DNA of 64,000 bases from Cyclina sinensis (Eukaryota; Mollusca; Bivalvia; Venerida; Veneridae): positions 16,219,388-16,283,387 of the forward strand of contig JAAONU010000002.1 of NCBI GenBank assembly GCA_012932295.1, in the 5' to 3' direction. Position 1 is the first letter of the stretch; every line of letters starts with the position of its first letter. Positions 12,901-27,900 of this stretch are shown in pieces. The notes under the pieces were generated by a model. That model searched no databases. It worked only from the letters and a program-made list of their open reading frames with translations, and was not told the origin of the DNA. The position numbers were made by a program, and so were the translations under genes.

Positions 12901-15900
12901 TTCTTTCAATTACAGAATTCTGTTCACTTAAAATATAAAATTGGCAATATTGTAAAACACATATATTTATCTGATAATATAGTTCAAATGTCAGGTTCTT
13001 CATTCCTTCATTAGTGTTAATGTTGTCATTTAAATCTGTGACTTCATCTCCAAGACATTTAGGTTAAGACAATTATTGTAATAATCTGGTCTCATAGTAA
13101 TTGCACTTTTAAAGGATATTGGATTTTGTTTTTTTTAAATTAGTTTCAATTCTTAGTAGTGTTTAGACAATTAATACATTTCATTTGTGTTAATATTGTC
13201 ATTTGTGACTTTTTCTCCAAGACATTCAGGTTAAGACATTTATTGTTATGATTCGGCCTCATAGTCCTATCACTGTTAAAACATATTGGATTAGGTTTTA
13301 CTGAAAATAAGCTTCATTCCTTAGTGGTGTTTAGGAAATTAAGACTATAAACTGTAGAGTTAATCATTTCAAAGGGACGTCCTGTTTTTATGATGAAACA
13401 CGTATAGTAAAACATGTTTTTAAATAAAAATAACTATACTGATTTCCATATCATTGAAATGGATATTATAATTAAAAAATTGAGGGATGATTCAATCTTT
13501 TATTTTCTAGTACCAAAATGAAAGAGCGAAAGTATAAAGCGCCTAGTTTATTTGAAACTGTGGTATTTCAAATTTATGCAAACCTCCGACGACCCATAAT
13601 AAAATGTGTCTTCTGTTCTTCAACATGTTTTTATTTCTGCATAATAACACCCAATTTCGAACTAAACCTAGATGTCATTAAAATAAACATTTTGTTCAAT
13701 ATACCAGAAGACTAAACTGCAAAATTAACTCGAAAGCAACTCATATCTTTTCAATAACCTGAGCCGTCCATATAGATTTTCGTGATTTTGATTGTGTTCA
13801 AACAGATTCTAACACGTTCGTAATATCATCAACACAAACAGTCTTAGCAAGTGTTATCAAGATTGTGCAAAACATATTGCCGCTGCTATGTTCACAAGCA
13901 GACTATTCAAGGTGGCGGGTGTCAGTCGCCGAATAAGATCTTTGCCCCAAATGTTCACATTTGGAACCGTGATATTGAGGTTGTTTTCCAAAACGTCTTT
14001 TTATGAACATGTATGCCTTCAAGTTACATTGTAAAAATGGAGCTTTATTGTAATTCAACTGCAACAACGAACTCTACTGTTCAAGTAAAACAGTGATGTA
14101 TTGTTATATATCTACAAGAAAAAGGAGCTTAAGTTACCAATTGATTTGACGGTACTTTTCTGTTCCAAACAGATATTGATGAGTGCGCTAGTTACACTGA
14201 CGACTGCCATTCCAATGCTACGTGTATAAACACTGTAGGCAGCTTTACTTGTGTCTGCAAAACTGGCTTTAGTGGGAATGGGACTACCTGTACAGGTATC
14301 ATTAAACTAAATATAAATTGTATTTAACCACAAGTAACTTTAAACCACATATACAGATTTCTTCCTCTTTCCATTCAGTAATTTTGTTCTGGTAAAGAAT
14401 CCATTGCCAAAGGACAATGCCTTCTTTGCATGAAATAAATATTTATGTGTTTTTTGCAAATATTTAATTTTTCATTATTTACATGCGACTTATATTTGCT
14501 ATTGATACAAAATAAACACGATGTTCGGAAAAAAGGAAAAATATAGATGTGTAGAGATGGCAATCTTAAAGGCAATATTGGATAGCATACATTTATGCAT
14601 AAATTTCAAAGGTCAAAATCTTTATTTTCTAAGTTGTCTAACTAAGATCTAGAGAAATGGTATTGTTTTTGTTTATGAAGGATTTTAGCCTAAACACAGT
14701 TCTATACAACTAAGTAAATCTGTACAATAAACATATTAAATTGATAAAGTTTAAGATAATATTGGAAAGCATAATCTTTTTTCTGATAAGAGGAAACCAG
14801 GTCAGAATCGTCATTTTCTAAGTTAACTTTTGTTAGATTTGCTTAAAGGTACATTTTATGATACGGTACTTTTCTGTTCCAAACAGATAGTGATGAATGT
14901 GCTACTTACACTGACGACTGCCATTCCAACGCTACATGTATAAACACTGTAGGCAGCTTTACTTGTTTCTGCAAAACTGGCTTTAGTGGGAACGGGACTA
15001 CCTGTACAGGTAACATTAAACTAAATAACAATTGTATTATAACTACATGAAACTTGAAAGCACAAATACAGATTGTTTCTTTATTCCCTCCTGAAGTTTG
15101 TTCTGGTAAAAAATCCATCGCAAAAGGACAATGCCTTCTTTGCATGAAAAAAAAATGTTTGCAAACATTAAATTTTCAGTATTTACACGCGATTATTATT
15201 TGCTATTGATACAAATGAAAAAATATTCAGAAACAGTTGTTATGGAACTAAAGATTTGTGGTGAAATAAGTGATAGCGAAAGTCGGATCACATGTACTAA
15301 TTGCAAATTCCTCTGTAGTGAGATCTTAGGACAATTAAACGATGTCAATATTAATAGCAAAATCTATTTTTTGTTTATTGATTACTTTATTCTGTTATGG
15401 ACATAAATTGGTGAATGCGGTGATAGGAATTACTGTAATGGATCTATATAAGACTGTAATGTTAAGACATTTTTTTTTGTTAAAATCCAGTCTTATTGTA
15501 CTATAACTAGGAAAATAAAGGGGATTATGTTTTTATTCTAGCGATAAAAATGAAAATGTGTTCAATAGAAAGTGTTAAAATCTCTTTCTTATCAGTATAT
15601 CTGTTTTCAGTTTGTCCTCAAGGAACGTATGGAGAAAGCTGTAATAATACTTGTGGATGTGTTACAAGTAATACCGAGTCTTGTAACCATGTCAATGGAT
15701 CATGCACGTGCAAGAAAGGTTGGGAAGCAGACGACTGCAGTCAAGACATTGATGAATGCACTGCGAATATAGTAACGTGCCCAGAAAACTCGAGCTGTCA
15801 AAACACAAACGGTTCATATGTATGTGAATGTGATTCCGGGTATGAGACAGTGAATGGAACATGTCAAGGTATACATTGTATTATTTTTAAGACAAATACA

Positions 15901-18900
15901 TTTTCCTCAGTACTACTTTAACATATTAAGAATACATTAATGTGCGTTGGAGATAATCTTGTTTATCTAAAAAAAGAAATCATTGTGTTTTTAAACATCT
16001 AGGTGTATGATCAAGACAGCGAAATGAGAAATGAAATAGTTGATGCTTTTGATAATAAGGATTTATGTCTAAAATGCAGTTTTATTTTATAATTACTTTA
16101 TTTTGTACACTGAAAATATTTGACTGATAAAAATTAAGGCAATATAATTGGAAAACATATTAACCATTTATCTGATGCAATGGAACCGAGGTCAGAATCT
16201 TCATTTTTTTAACTTAACTTTGGATTGATTTCCCCAAATGTAAGTTTAAATGAACCAATTCCCAGATTAGTTTAAACGACTTTAACATCGGTATATAAAT
16301 TAACTAAGGTCCTTTCATAAAAAGCTGTTTGCTTTTAGTTATCTTCCGTATTTCGAAGTCAATTTTCAATAATTAAGTTTGCTCTTAAGTTATTATTTGT
16401 GACTTCACCTGCAATTCAGATTTTGACATTTGTTGTAAAATTTTTGACTGAAGGAACTAACACTGGTAGAACATATTTATTTCGGTTTTACTGGAAATAG
16501 GCGTCATTTCTCAGTGGTATTAATAATTAAGACTTTTAAATGTATGACTTGTCGTTTCAAAGGCACTTCATCATTTGATGATAAGTCATAGAGATGAAAA
16601 CATGCTTTTTAATAAAAGGACTATAGTTACCTGCATATCACTCAGATGGGTATCATTGTCTTAAAATTGTTACAGAATGGCAATCTTCCCTTTCCTGTAC
16701 CAAATTGAAATAAAAAAACACAAAAAAGTGCCTACTTTATTGGTATGGCCATATTACCAATTTTTGTAGATTTCCGATGATCCATTTTAGAATGAGTGTT
16801 TTGTTGTTCAACATGTTTTCATTGATCTCCTCTGAGGAACATTTTCTTCAGACTAAATCCGGGTTTCGAACTTGAACTAGACTGTTCAAAATACCCGAAG
16901 ACTAAATTGCAATATTAGCTCGAAAGTAACTCACATTTTTTTCAATACCCTGAGCTGTTGACATAGATTTTTCTGATTTTCAATGTATTGACGCTGATTC
17001 AAACACATTCGTGATATCACAAAGACAAACAAAGCAAGTGTTATTAAATTTGGGAAAAACATACTGCCACTAGTATGTTAACAAGTTGATTATTTACGAT
17101 GACGGGTGCCGAACACTGAATAAAACCTTTGGCCTAAAAAATCACATTTAGCACCATGGTCTTGAGGATGTTTTCCAAATAGTTTTTTATAAGTCTATTT
17201 GACTTCAAATTACATTCTAAAACGTAGCTTTGTTGTCATTCAAATGCAACAACGAACTCTACTGCTCAATTAAAACACTGTATTGTTATATATCTACAAC
17301 AGAACTATCTTAAGGTTACACTTAATTTGACTGTACCTTTCTGTGCCAAACAGATGTAGATGAGTGTGCTAATTTCTCCGAGGTCTGTCATTCCAACGCT
17401 ACATGTATGAACACTGAAGGCAACTTTACTTGTGCCTGCAAACCTGGCTTTAGTGGGAATGGGACTTCCTGCACAGGTAACACTACACTAAATACAAGAT
17501 AAATTGTACACTGATTTATTTCATTTATCTTGTTATTCCGTAGCTTTGTTCTGGGTTGGCTTTTCAAAATCTACACTCGATAATTATTTTGCTATTGAAA
17601 TCAAGCAAAACGATATTCAGAAAAAAATTGTTATGGAACTAAATAGTGTTGGTTTCATAAGTGAAAGCAAAAGTCGGAATACATGTACTGATTGCATATC
17701 CCTCCCTGGAAAGACTTTGAGGAAAAATGGAGAAATATATATTTCTGTATGTATATTCTTTTGATAGCAATATTTTATGCTAAATGTACTGGTTCTTACA
17801 AAAACAAGTTCTAATCACTTAAAATATTAAATTGAAAACCTTATAAGCAATAATGAAAAACAGATAAATTTATCTCATCATATAGTTCAAAGGTCAAATT
17901 CTTCATTTTTTCAATAAACTGTGGTTTGTCCTAAGGCTTATTTCAATGGACCGATTTTTATGATAATTTCAAAGCATCTGACAGCGTTATATCAAATGAT
18001 AAAGGGCTATTTGAAATGTTTTTACTTTAAATTAGGTTCTTTATTTTTAATTGCTTTTTAGATATGTTATTTGTGTAAATGTTATCATCATATTTGATTT
18101 TACCTCAAAGATATTCAGGTTCTGACACAATTTGTAAAAATTCTCGCCTTATAGTACTGTCACTGTCAAATAAAGTGGATCAGATTTTAATGAAAAAAGC
18201 TTTTATTGCTAGTGGTGTTAAAGAAATAAAGACTTTTCAATAGAAAGTGTCAGAACATTATTATTACCTTCTTAACATTTAATTCAGTTTGTACTCAAGG
18301 AAAATATGGCGACAACTGTAATAATACTTGTGGATGTGTTACAAATAACACCGAGTCTTGTAACCATATCAATGGAACATGCACATGCAAGGAAGGTTGG
18401 GAAGGAGAAGACTGTAGTCTAGACATATTTGAATGTACTGCACATACAGGAACGTGCCCAGAAAACTCGAGCTGTCGAAACACAAACGGTTCATATGTAT
18501 GTGAATGTGATGCCGGGTATATAACAGTGAATGGAACATGTCAAGGTATACGTTGTATTCTTTCAAGAAAAATACATTAACCTCAGTACTGCATATAGTA
18601 TATAAATGATACAAGTATGTGTGCTAGAAATACTAATTTTTCTGTTAGGAAAATGTTTTCATACATCTAATTGTATGAGCAAAACAGCGAAATATAGATC
18701 TGTATGAATACAATTTTAAGTTCCTTTTGATATATGTTTTTTTCTAAAAGTACAGCTCCTTGCAATTACGTTATTCTGTGTATTTAAAACATTTAATTGG
18801 GAGAATTTAAGGGAATATTGGGAAAAAAAATCATTTATCTGATGCGATAGAACAAGGGCATAATCTTCATTTTCTTATTTACTGTATTTCGATTTATCCA

Positions 18901-21900
18901 ATATTCATTTTAATAAATTGTTTTCCAGATTAATTTAAACACTTTTAAAATCGATAAAATTACAAAACTAAAGGCCTTGTAAGGATATTTTGCTTTAGGT
19001 ATGTTCTATATTCAGCATTTTGAGTCATTTCGTTTGGGATAATGTTGTCATTTGTGACTTCGTCTCCAAGACATTCAGGTTAAGACATTTATTGTAATAA
19101 TCCGGCCTCATAGTTATGTCACTGTCAAAACATATTGGATTGTGTTTTACTGAAAATAAGCTTCATTCCTTAGTGGTGTTTAGAAAATTAAAACTTTAAA
19201 CTGTATATCTAATCATTTTATACCACATATACAGATTTCTTTCTTTTTCCTTTCAGTAATTTTGTTCTGGTAAAGAATCCATTGCCAAAGGACAATGCCA
19301 CCTTTCTATGAAATATTTTTTTTTTTAATATTTTGCAAATATTTATTTTTTTAGTATTTACATGCAACTAATATTTGCTATTGATAAAAATGAACACGAT
19401 AGTCAGAAAAATAATGTTATGGAACTAAATATTTGTGGTTTAATAAATGATAGTAATAGTTGGAACACAGGTACTTATTGCAATTCTCTTTCTGGAAAGA
19501 TCTTGAGCAAAAAGGAGAAATATAGATCTGTAGAGATTGCAACCTTTAAGACAATATTGGAAACCATACATTTATACATTTCAAAGATCAAAATATTTTT
19601 TTCTAAGTTTTTTTAAAAGAAATATCTAAAGGAATGGAATAGTTTTTGCTTATGAAGGATTTTGCCTAAATACAGTTCTATACAATTAAGTAATTCTGTA
19701 CAACAAAAATATTAAATTGGTAAAGTTTAATGCAACATTGGAAAGCATAACCATTTATCTGATGCGATGAAACAAAGGTCAAAACCGTCATTTTCTAAAT
19801 TAACTTTTGTTAGATTTGTTTAAAGGTACATTTTTTATAAACCGATTTCTAGATCAGTTTAAATGATTTTAACATCTGTATATTAATTTAGAGACCTCTG
19901 TAAAGATCGTTTTATTTATCTTCCATATTTCAATATACATTTTTAGACATACCATTTGTGTTAATCTTATTTTTGTGACTTTACCTCCATGACATCTAGG
20001 TTTGGACATTTCTTGTAAAAATATGGCCTCATGAGACTTTCATTCGCATAACATATTGCTTTTGGGTTTTACTGAAAATGATCATCATTTTTTCGTAGTG
20101 CTGATAATTAAGATTTTTGTTTGCGTTCGTAGTCGTTTCAAAGTCATTTTCAAATTACACTTTTAAGATTATCTTCTGCGTCTTCTGTCTAAATACTATT
20201 GAAATAAGATCGTGCTAATATCAGAACTATATTCCACTTGATTTGTTTGTACTTTTCTCTTCCAAACAGATATCGATGAATGTAATACTTACACTGACGA
20301 CTGTCATTCCAACGCTACATGTATAAACATTGTAGGCCGCTTTACTTGTGTCTGCAAAACTGGCTTTAGTGGGAATGGGACAACCTGTACAGGTAACATT
20401 AAACTAAATATAAATTACATTATAACTGCGAGTAACATGAAGCCACATAAACTCATTTGTTCCTTTTATCTTGTCCTTCCGTAATTTTAATCAGGTAAAA
20501 AATCCATTGCAAAGAGGTCAATGACTTCTTGGCATGAAATTTGAAAATGTGTGTGTTGTTGTAAATATTTAATTTTCGGTATTTACACACGATGATTATT
20601 TTGCTATTGATACCAAGGAAACAATATTCAAGAACAAATGTTATGGAACTAAAGATTGTTGGTTAAATAAGTGATAGATAACGTTTCGACACATGTACTA
20701 ATTGCAAATCCCTCCCTGGAAAGACCTTGACCAAAATAGAGAAATGTAGATTTTTAGAACTATAAGTATATATTTTGATATGAATGTTTTATACAAAATG
20801 AACAGCTTCTTTCAATTACAAAATTCTGTTCACTTAAAATACAAGTAAAAAATTGGCAATATTGAAACACACATATATTTATCTGATAAAATAGTTCAAA
20901 GGTCAGGTTCTTCATTTCTTCATTCGTGTTAATATTGTCATTTGTGACTTCACCTCCAAGAAATGTAGGTTAAGTCATTTATTGTAATAATCCGGCCTCA
21001 TAGTACTATCACTGTCAAAACATATTGGATTGTATTTTACTGAAAATAAACTTAATTCCTCAGTGATGTTTAGGAAATTAATACATTTCATTTGTGTTAA
21101 TGTTGTCATTTGTGACTTCACCTCTAAGGCATTCAGGTTAAGACTTTTATTGTAATAATCCGGCCTCATAGTACTATCACTGTCAAAACATATTGGGTTG
21201 TATTTTACTGAAAATAAGCTTTATTCCTTAATGGTATTTAGGAAATGAAGACTGTAAACTATATAAATAATCATCTAAAAAGAACGTCCTGTTTTATGAT
21301 GAAACACGTAATTTAAGTAAAACATGTTTTATATACAATAACTATAATGATTTCCGTATTATTGAAATGGGTATTATAGTTTATTAAAAATTGAGGAATG
21401 ATTCAATCTTTTATTTGCTGTACCAAAATGAAAGAGCAAAAGCATGAAGCGTATATTTCGTTTGAAACTGCGGTATTACCAACTAATGCAACCCCCGACG
21501 ATCCGTAATAGAGTATGTTTTCCGTTAATCCACATGTTTTTATTTCTGCAAAATGACACCCAGTTTCAAACTTAACCTAGAAGTCATTAAGATAAACATT
21601 TTGTTCAAGATACCAGACGACTAAATTGCAAAATTAACTCGAAAGTAACTCACATCTGTTCAATAACCTGAACTGTTGATATAGATTTTCGTGATTTTGA
21701 ATGCATTGACATAGATTCAAACACGTTCGTGATATCAACAACACAAACAGTCTTAGCAAGTGTTATCAAGATTATGTAAAACATATTGCCGCTAGTAAAT
21801 TTAACAAGCTGAATATTCAAGATGGCGGGTGTCAATCGCCGAATTAAATCTTTACCCCAAAAGTTCACATTGAGCAACGTGATATGGAGGTTGTTTTCCA

Positions 21901-24900
21901 AAATGACTTTTTATGAACATGTATGCCTTCAAGTAACATTGTAAGAATGCAGCTTTATTGTGATTCGAATGCATCAACGAACTCTACTGCTCACGTAAAA
22001 CAGTGATGTATTGTTAAACATCTACAGGAAAAGGAGCTAAAGTTACAACTTGATTTGACTGTACATTTCTGTTCCCAACAGATATCGACGAGTGTGCTAC
22101 TTACGCCGACGACTGCCATTCCAACGCTACATGTATAAACACTGTAGGCAGCTTTACTTGTGTCTGCAAAACTGGCTTTAGTGTGAATGGGACTACCTGT
22201 ACAGGTAACATTAAACTTATTACCAATTGTATTTTAACTACAAGTAACTTGAAACCACATATACAGATTTCTTCGTTTTTTTTCTTTCAGTAATTCTGTT
22301 TTGGTAAAGAATCCATTGCCAAAGGACAATGCCATCTTTGCATGAAATAGTTTTTTTAAATGTTTTGCAAATATTTAAGTTTTTAGAATTTACATGCAAC
22401 TTATATTTGCTATTGATAAAAATGAACACGATAGTCAGAAAAAGAATGTTATGGAACTAAACATTAGTGGTCTAATAAATGATAGTTATAGTTGGAACAT
22501 AGATACTTACTGCAATTCTCTTTCTAGAAAGACATCTATGTTTGGACATTTCTTGTAAAAATATGGCCTCATAAGACTATCACTGGCATAACATATTGCT
22601 TTGGATTTAACTGAAAACGAACATCATTTCTTCGTACTGTTTATAATTAAGATTTTTGTTTGTGTTAGACTTCGTTTCAAATTCACTTTCAAATTACCTT
22701 TTGCTTCTTCTGTCTAAATACTATTGAAAAAAGATCATGCTAATATCAGAACTTTATAAAGGTTCCACTTCATTTGTTTGTACTTTTCTCTTCAAAAAAG
22801 ATATCGATGAATGTGCCTCTTACATCGACGACTGCCATTCCAACGCTACATGTATAAACACTGTAGGCAGCTTTACTTGTGTCTGCAAAACTGGCTTTAG
22901 TGGGAACGGGACTACCTGTACAGGTAACATTAAACAACCACAAGTAACTTTAAACCTCATAATACAGATTTCTTCCTCTTTCCCTTCAGTAATTTTGTTC
23001 TTGTAAAGAATCCATTGCCAAAGGACAATGCCTTCTTTGCATGAAATAAATATTTATGTTTTTTTGCAAATATTTAATTGTTCTGTATTTACATGCGACT
23101 TATATTTGCTATTGATACAAAATATACACGATGTTTGGAAAAATGTTGTTATGGAACTAAACATTAGTGGATTAATAAATGATAGTAACAGTGGGATCAC
23201 AGGTACTTATTGATATTCCCTTTCTGGAAAGATCTTTAGGAAAATGGAAAAAATACAGATGTGTAGAGATGGCAATCTTAAAGACAATATTGGATAGCAT
23301 ACATTTATACATAAATTTCAAAGGTCAAAATCTTTATTTTCTAAGTTTTCTAAGTTAGATCTAGAGAAATGGTATTGTTTTTGCTTATGAAGGATTTTTG
23401 CCTAAATACAATTCTATACAACTAAGTAATTCTGTACAATAAACATATTAAATTGATAAAGTTTAAGACAATATTGGAAAGCATAATCATTTATCTGATA
23501 AGAGGAAACCAGGTCACAATTGTCATTTTCTAAGTTAACTTTTGTTAGATTTGTTTAAAGGTACATTTTATGATACGCTTTGCAGATAAGTTTAAATGAT
23601 TTCAACATCTGTATATTATTTACTTAGGGACCTTTATAAAGATAGTTGTGTTAGTAGTCGTTTCAAAGTCACTTTCAAATTACACTTTTAAGATCACCTT
23701 GTCCGTCTTCTGTCTTAATACTTTAAAAATAAGATCGTGGTTATATCAGAACTATATGGAGGTTCCACTTTATTTGTTTGTACATTTCTCTTCCAAACAG
23801 ATATCGATGAATGTGCTACTTACACGGACGACTGCCATACCAACGCTACATGTATAAACACTGTAGGCAGCTTAACGTGTGTCTGCAAAACTGGCTTAAG
23901 TGGGAACGGGACTACCTGTACAGGTAACATTAAACTAAATATAAATTACATTATAACTGCGAGTAACATGAACCCGCATATACTCATTGGTTTCTTTTAT
24001 CTTGTCCTTCCGTAATTTTATTCAGGTAAGAGTCCGTTGCAAAAAGGACAATGACTTCTCGGCATAAACTTAATAAATGTGTATGTTTTTAACGAAAATT
24101 TAATTTTCAGTATTTACGATGCTTATTTTGTTATTGATACCAAGAAAACAGTATTCAGGATCAACTGTTATGGAACTAAAGATTGTTGGTTTAATAAGTG
24201 ATAGAAAACGTTGGAACACATGTTCTATTACAAATCCCTCCCTGAAAAAACCGTGTCTAAAATAGAGAAATGTAGATCTTTATAACTATAAGTATATATT
24301 TTGGTTACAAATGTTTTATGCTTAGTTTACAGCTTCTTTCAATTACAGAATTCTGTTCACTTAAAATATAAAATTGGCAATATTGTAAAACACATATATT
24401 TATCTGATAATATAGTTCAAATGTCAGGTTCTTCATTCCTTCATTAGTGTTAATGTTGTCATTTAAATCTGTGACTTCATCTCCAAGACATTTAGGTTAA
24501 GACAATTATTGTAATAATCTGGTCTCATAGTAATTGCACTTTTAAAGGATATTGGATTTTGTTTTTTTTAAATTAGTTTCAATTCTTAGTAGTGTTTAGA
24601 CAATTAATACATTTCATTTGTGTTAATATTGTCATTTGTGACTTTTTCTCCAAGACATTCAGGTTAAGACATTTATTGTTATGATCCGGCCTCATAGTCC
24701 TATCACTGTTAAAACATATTGGATTAGGTTTTACTGAAAATAAGCTTCATTCCTTAGTGGTGTTTAGGAAATTAAGTCTATAAACTGTAGAGTTAATCAT
24801 TTCAAAGGGACGTCCTGTTTTTATGATGAAACACGTATAGTAAAACATGTTTTTAAATAAAAATAACTATACTGATTTCCATATCATTGAAATGGATATT

Positions 24901-27900
24901 ATAATTAAAAAATTGAGGGATGATTCAATCTTTTATTTTCTAGTACCAAAATGAAAGAGCGAAAGTATAAAGCGCCTAGTTTATTTGAAACTGTGGTATT
25001 TCAAATTTATGCAAACCTCCGACGACCCAAATAAAATGTGTCTTCTGTTCTTCAACATGTTTTTATTTCTGCATAATAACACCCAATTTCGAACTAAACC
25101 TAGATGTCATTAAAATAAACATTCTGTTCAATATACCAGAAGACTAAACTGCAAAATTAACTCGAAAGCAACTCATATCTTTTCAATAACCTGAGCCGTT
25201 CATATAGATTTTCGTGATTTTGATTGTGTTCAAACAGATTCTAACACGTTCGTAATATCATCAACACAAACAGTCTTAGCAAGTGTTATCAAGATTGTGC
25301 AAAACATATTGCCGCTGCTATGTTCACAAGCAGACTATTCAAGGTGGCGGGTGTCAGTCGCCGAATAAGATCTTTGCCCCAAATGTTCACATTTGGAACC
25401 GTGATATTGAGGTTGTTTTCCAAAACGTCTTTTTATGAACATGTATGCCTTCAAGTTACATTGTAAAAATGGAGCTTTATTGTAATTCAACTGCAACAAC
25501 GAACTCTACTGTTCAAGTAAAACAGTGATGTATTGTTATATATCTACAAGAAAAAGGAGCTTAAGTTACCAATTGATTTGACGGTACTTTTCTGTTCCAA
25601 ACAGATATTGATGAGTGCGCTAGTTACACTGACGACTGCCATTCCAACGCTACGTGTATAAACACTGTAGGCAGCTTTACTTGTGTCTGCAAAACTGGCT
25701 TTAGTGGGAATGGGACTACCTGTACAGGTATCATTAAACTAAATATAAATTGTATTTAACCACAAGTAACTTTAAACCACATATACAGATTTCTTCCTCT
25801 TTCCATTCAGTAATTTTGTTCTGGTAAAGAATCCATTGCCAAAGGACAATGCCTTCTTTGCATGAAATAAATATTTATGTGTTTTTTGCAAATATTTAAT
25901 TTTTCATTATTTACACGCGACTTATATTTGCTATTGATACAAAATAAACACGATGTTCGGAAAAAAGGAAAAATATAGATGTGTAGAGATGGCAATCTTA
26001 AAGGCAATATTGGATAGCATACATTTATGCATAAATTTCAAAGGTCAAAATCTTTATTTTCTAAGTTTTCTAACTAAGATCTAGAGAAATGGTATTGTTT
26101 TTGTTTATGAAGGATTTTAGCCTAAACACAGTTCTATACAACTAAGTAAATCTGTACAATAAACATATTAAATTGATAAAGTTTAAGATAATATTGGAAA
26201 GCATAATCTTTTTTCTGATAAGAGGAAACCAGGTCAGAATCGTCATTTTCTAAGTTAACTTTTGTTAGATTTGCTTAAAGGTACATTTTATGATACGGTA
26301 CTTTTCTGTTCCAAACAGATATTGATGAATGTGCTACTTACACTGACGACTGCCATTCCAACGCTACATGTATAAACACTGTAGGCAGCTTTACTTGTTT
26401 CTGCAAAACTGGCTTTAGTGAGAACGGGACTACCTGTACAGGTAACATTAAACTAAATAACAATTGTATTATAACTACATGAAACTTGAAAGCACAAATA
26501 CAGATTGTTTCTTTATTCCCTCCTGAAGTTTGTTCTGGTAAAAAATCCATCGCAAAAGGACAATGCCTTCTTTGCATGAAAAAAAAAAATGTTTGCAAAC
26601 ATTAAATTTTCAGTATTTACACGCGATTATTATTTGCTATTGATACAAATGAAAAAATATTCAGAAACAGTTGTTATGGAACTAAAGATTGGTGGTGAAA
26701 TAAGTGATAGCGAAAGTCGGATCACATGTACTGATTGCAAATTCCTCTGTAGTGAGATCTTAGGACAATTAAGCGATGTCAATATTAATAGCAAAATCTA
26801 TTTTTTGTTTATTGATTACTTTATTCTGTTATGGACATAAATTGGTGAATGCGGTGATAGGAATTACTGTAATGGATCTATATAAGACTGTAATGTTAAG
26901 ACATTTTTTTGTTAAAATCCAGTCTTATTGTACTATAACTAGGAAAATAAAGGGGATTGTGTTTTTCTTGAAAATAAGCTAATATTCTAGCGATAAAAAT
27001 GAAAAAGTGTTCAATAGAAAGTGTTAAAATCTCTTTCTTATCAGTATATCTGTTTTTAGTTTGTCCTCAAGGAACGTATGGAGAAAGCTGTAATAATACT
27101 TGTGGATGTGTTACAAGTAATACCGAGTCTTGTAACCATGTCAATGGAACATGCACGTGCAAGAAAGGTTGGGAAGCAGACGACTGCAGTCAAGACATTG
27201 ATGAATGCACTGCGAATATAGTAACGTGCCAAGAAAACTCGAGCTGTCAAAACACAAACGGTTCATATGTATGTGAATGTGATTCCGGGTATGAGACAGT
27301 GAATGGAACATGTCAAGGTATACATTGTATTATTTTTAAGACAAATACATTTTCCTCAGTACTACTTTAACATATTAAGAATACATTAATGTGCCTTGGA
27401 GATAATCTTGTTTATCTAAAAAAGAAATCATTGTGTTTTTAAACATCTAGGTGTAAGATCAAGACAGCGAAATGAGAAATGAAATAGTTGATGCTTTTGA
27501 TAATAAGGATTTATGTCTAAAATACAGTTTTTTTTTATAATTACTTTATTTTGTACACTGAAAATATTTGACTGATAAAAATTAAGGCAATATAATTGGA
27601 AAACATATTAACCATTTATCTGATGCAATGGAACCGAGGTGAGAATCTTCATTTTTTTAACTTAACTTTGGATTGATTTCCCCAAATGTAAGTTTAAATG
27701 AACCAATTCCCAGATTAGTTTAAACGACTTTAACATCGGTATATAAATTAACTAAGGTCCTTTCATAAAAGCTGTTTGCTTTTAGTTATCTTCCGTATTT
27801 CGAAGTCAATTTTCAAACATTAAGTTTGCTCTTAAGTTATTATTTGTGACTTCACCTGCAATTCAGATTTTGACATTTGTTGTAAAATTTTTGACTGAAG

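Larger units (their letters stand above)
11536..22968 (+). repeat. Macrosatellite copy 2 (exons A2-I2)
   Basis: This copy is colinear with copy 1 at an offset of 11535 up to the B-C intron. There a ~101-bp deletion drops the offset to 11433-11434, where it stays to the end of the copy. Exons and introns are nearly identical to copy 1 by eye; the D-I half matches copy 1 better than copy 3. Nothing but EGF exons and the shared intronic modules is visible. Confidence 0.93.
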
